NCBI RefSeq assembly: GCF_000332295.1
Contig: NZ_KB235930.1
Span: 1,555,895 to 1,619,894, forward strand
Source of the DNA: Fortiea contorta PCC 7126
GTDB taxonomy: Bacteria > Cyanobacteriota > Cyanobacteriia > Cyanobacteriales > Nostocaceae
DNA: 64,000 nucleotides
Reading direction: 5' to 3'
Shown: positions 62,300 through 64,000 of the stretch, in pieces
Position numbering within the stretch: position 1 is the stretch's first letter
Layout: each line of letters begins with the position of its first letter
Translations under genes and position numbers: made by a program
Notes under the pieces: generated by a model
What the model was told of the DNA's origin: nothing
Databases searched by the model: none
The model's input: only the letters and a program-made list of their open reading frames with translations

Positions 62300-64000
62300 T
62301 TAATGCACCAGTTCAATCGCTCTCTTCGTCAAAGCCTCTGCAGTCAACCCATTAAACGCCATCAACTCACCAGCGCTAGCTGTAGTTTCGCCACGTTTCC
62401 AAGCGAAGGTATCGCGCTTACTTCTACTACGTAATAAGATTGGTTCTAGCATCGCCGCAGCACCGCCAGTTACACCAATTAAGGCATCACCATCAAATAA
62501 TTGGGCAAATTTATCATCTTCTAAAAAACCACCATCAGGTTCAGAACAGGTATCCCAAGCTGTGTCATAAGGACGATATAAACGGCGGGGGTTAATAACA
62601 GAAATTATCTTGACGCCGATACCTTCTGTTTCTAAAAAAGCGGCGGCTTCAAAGACAGGAATTAATGTCATGTCGCCGATGACTGCAAACACAACTTGTT
62701 TATCACCAGCAACTTCATGTAATAACACTGCACCATCTTGTAAACCTTGGCGAGTTTGTTCTAAGGTGGTGCGAATTGGTAAGGGTGATTTACTTGCGGT
62801 AATGACAATTCCTTTATTTTTAGTTTTTAATGCCCAGTCATAGCAACCTTGAATACTGTTAGCATCAGGAGGAAATAACGGAAATACATTTCCATTCCGC
62901 ATTAATGAAGCAAAATAAGCTTCAATTTCTGGTCTTTGGTGTGTCCAACCGTTGCGTCCTTGTTCTAATGCACCAGCTGTAAATAATGTGATTGTTGAAG
63001 GAGTTTGACGACGTAATTCTGCCATTGCTTGAATAACAGTTTGCCAAATTGGTAAGCCGTTGATGGCAAAAGATTCATAGGAACACCACAAGGTTCTAGC
63101 ACCCATTAATGATAAACCTGCGGCTAAACCTGCACAAGCATCTTCACTTAAAGGTTCATAAACTTGTCCGTTTGGTGCTTGGTTATATAAGTCGTCGGTG
63201 GTGGGGTGAATAATTTTTAATGCTTGGTTAATGTTAGCAATTCCTGATGCTTCGTTGCCGTCGGCGTTGGTGACGAGGAAGTTTTTATCTTTTTGTCCGA
63301 CGATTCCTACTAATCTTCCCATTGCGGTTGTAGAAACTTTTGGTTCTCCACCAACTGCATATTCTTCTAATGGTAATTCGCCTAATTCTGGTAGTGGTAA
63401 TTCAAATTCTGTGACTACTGTTTTGGCTGCGGGTCCACCACCGGCGCGTTCGGCGTTGGTTCGCACTGTTTCCCAAGCTGCGGTTGATAAAGCACGAGTT
63501 TGCAAAGCGCTAATTATGTGCGGTGCGTCGAGGGTGTCTTTAGGATAAAGGTTGTGAGATTTTGCACCTCTGGCGTGGACGCCTGCACCTTTTAGTTGTT
63601 TGATGATGAAGACGGTGAGTTTTCCGCTTAATGCTGATTTGGCGGCTTTATCCACAGCAGTGAGTACGGCTTTGGTAAATTCTAGGCGTTTGTCGAAGGA
63701 GAAAGCGGTACTATCAACATAATCGCCTGGTTGATTTTGGTCGTCAAATTCTTTGGCATCGACTAATATGACTTCAGCAAAACCGTTACCTTCCCAGTAT
63801 GCTGTCATCTGTGCGTTGGTTTTGAGAGATACCATGCTGTGGTGTTCTTGGCTGTAACCGTTCCACACCAAGACTGGTAAAAAGTTGGTGACAGTGGGGT
63901 ATGCTGTATGAAAGTGAGCGATCGCACTGACAATATAAGGCTCTCCCAATCCCCCATCACCAACAGTGAAAGGGAATAACTTATCTTGATGCAGCAATGC
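62300..64000 (-). CDS. Phosphoketolase family protein, C-terminal part (partial)
   Basis: The frame is open to the window edge; about 566 residues are visible and the N-terminal thiamine-diphosphate part lies outside. Visible landmarks: GDGGLGEPYIVSAIAHFHTA, GNGFAEVILVDAKEF, the Pyr-domain region GALEQGRNGWTHQRPEIEAY and VFPLFPPDANSIQGCYDWAL, all in phosphoketolase order. The enzyme splits xylulose-5-P or fructose-6-P with phosphate to acetyl-P plus an aldose phosphate, opening a carbon-saving route to acetyl-CoA. The sequence appears to be a cyanobacterial subgroup, so substrate use may differ from bifidobacterial Xfp. The neighbouring acetate kinase, often adjacent, would be outside. Confidence 0.8.
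   Translation of the reverse strand, partial: ALLHQDKLFPFTVGDGGLGEPYIVSAIAHFHTAYPTVTNFLPVLVWNGYSQEHHSMVSLKTNAQMTAYWEGNGFAEVILVDAKEFDDQNQPGDYVDSTAFSFDKRLEFTKAVLTAVDKAAKSALSGKLTVFIIKQLKGAGVHARGAKSHNLYPKDTLDAPHIISALQTRALSTAAWETVRTNAERAGGGPAAKTVVTEFELPLPELGELPLEEYAVGGEPKVSTTAMGRLVGIVGQKDKNFLVTNADGNEASGIANINQALKIIHPTTDDLYNQAPNGQVYEPLSEDACAGLAAGLSLMGARTLWCSYESFAINGLPIWQTVIQAMAELRRQTPSTITLFTAGALEQGRNGWTHQRPEIEAYFASLMRNGNVFPLFPPDANSIQGCYDWALKTKNKGIVITASKSPLPIRTTLEQTRQGLQDGAVLLHEVAGDKQVVFAVIGDMTLIPVFEAAAFLETEGIGVKIISVINPRRLYRPYDTAWDTCSEPDGGFLEDDKFAQLFDGDALIGVTGGAAAMLEPILLRSRSKRDTFAWKRGETTASAGELMAFNGLTAEALTKRAIELVH

Noticed and set aside
1-64000. Retron, diversity-generating retroelement, rRNA or tRNA genes
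   Set aside because: I saw no reverse transcriptase motif and no tRNA- or rRNA-like sequence; a covariance scan (tRNAscan-SE, Infernal) would be needed to exclude small RNAs.

Overview
The window is chromosomal DNA from a filamentous, very probably heterocyst-forming cyanobacterium (Nostocales). Evidence: the octamer GCGATCGC (HIP1) occurs throughout; iterated intergenic repeats of Nostoc type are abundant; and there is a HetP-like gene, a sucrose synthase, a caspase/NTPase/WD40 giant protein and several cyanobacterial two-component and Ser/Thr-kinase-type proteins. No tRNA, rRNA or CRISPR array was recognised.

Layout. 1-5.6 kb: end of a WD40 protein, HDAC-like deacetylase, a small protein, lnt and a gyrase/topo IV A subunit. 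6.2-12.1 kb: nucleotidyltransferase, KTSC protein, a pseudokinase fused to a Ppx/GppA-like domain and a coiled-coil TPR membrane protein. 12.5-21.7 kb: GalE with an extra C-terminal MshEN-like domain, a secreted FAD oxidoreductase, HemN, a GlsB-type membrane protein, DUF3891, Rrf2 and a PAS histidine kinase. 22-27.6 kb: disaccharide phosphorylase fused to beta-phosphoglucomutase, then sucrose synthase; both break disaccharides into activated sugars. 28-30.7 kb: an AraC-type response regulator next to a histidine kinase cut by an IS4-family element. 30.7-34.6 kb: HetP-like protein, a divergent TrpC, a FecR-domain protein and a probable outer-membrane protein. 35-41.5 kb: caspase-NTPase-WD40 protein, a 21-bp tandem array and a PD-(D/E)XK-like protein. 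41.6-48 kb: smc, PRC-barrel protein, sugar ABC permease and 5-formyl-THF cyclo-ligase.

48.3-60.7 kb is an accessory island unlike the rest. A leftward series of about ten tightly packed small genes ends in a P-loop ATPase, a zinc ribbon and a frame-broken IS110-like DEDD recombinase. Rightward genes encode a ribbon-helix-helix regulator, a replication-type winged-helix protein and a gene carrying four copies of a 13-bp motif. A minimal tyrosine recombinase sits beside a loxP/dif-like inverted repeat. A rightward seven-gene cassette of mostly coupled genes (55.4-60.7 kb) encodes proteins I cannot assign to any family; they look like virion, surface or secreted structural proteins. I read the island as an undescribed integrative plasmid- or virus-like element, the best candidate here for a new system. 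It carries three reading-frame breaks, all at short homopolymers. 60.7-64 kb: a membrane protein, a small secreted protein, a 20-bp tandem array and the C-terminal part of a phosphoketolase running off the window.
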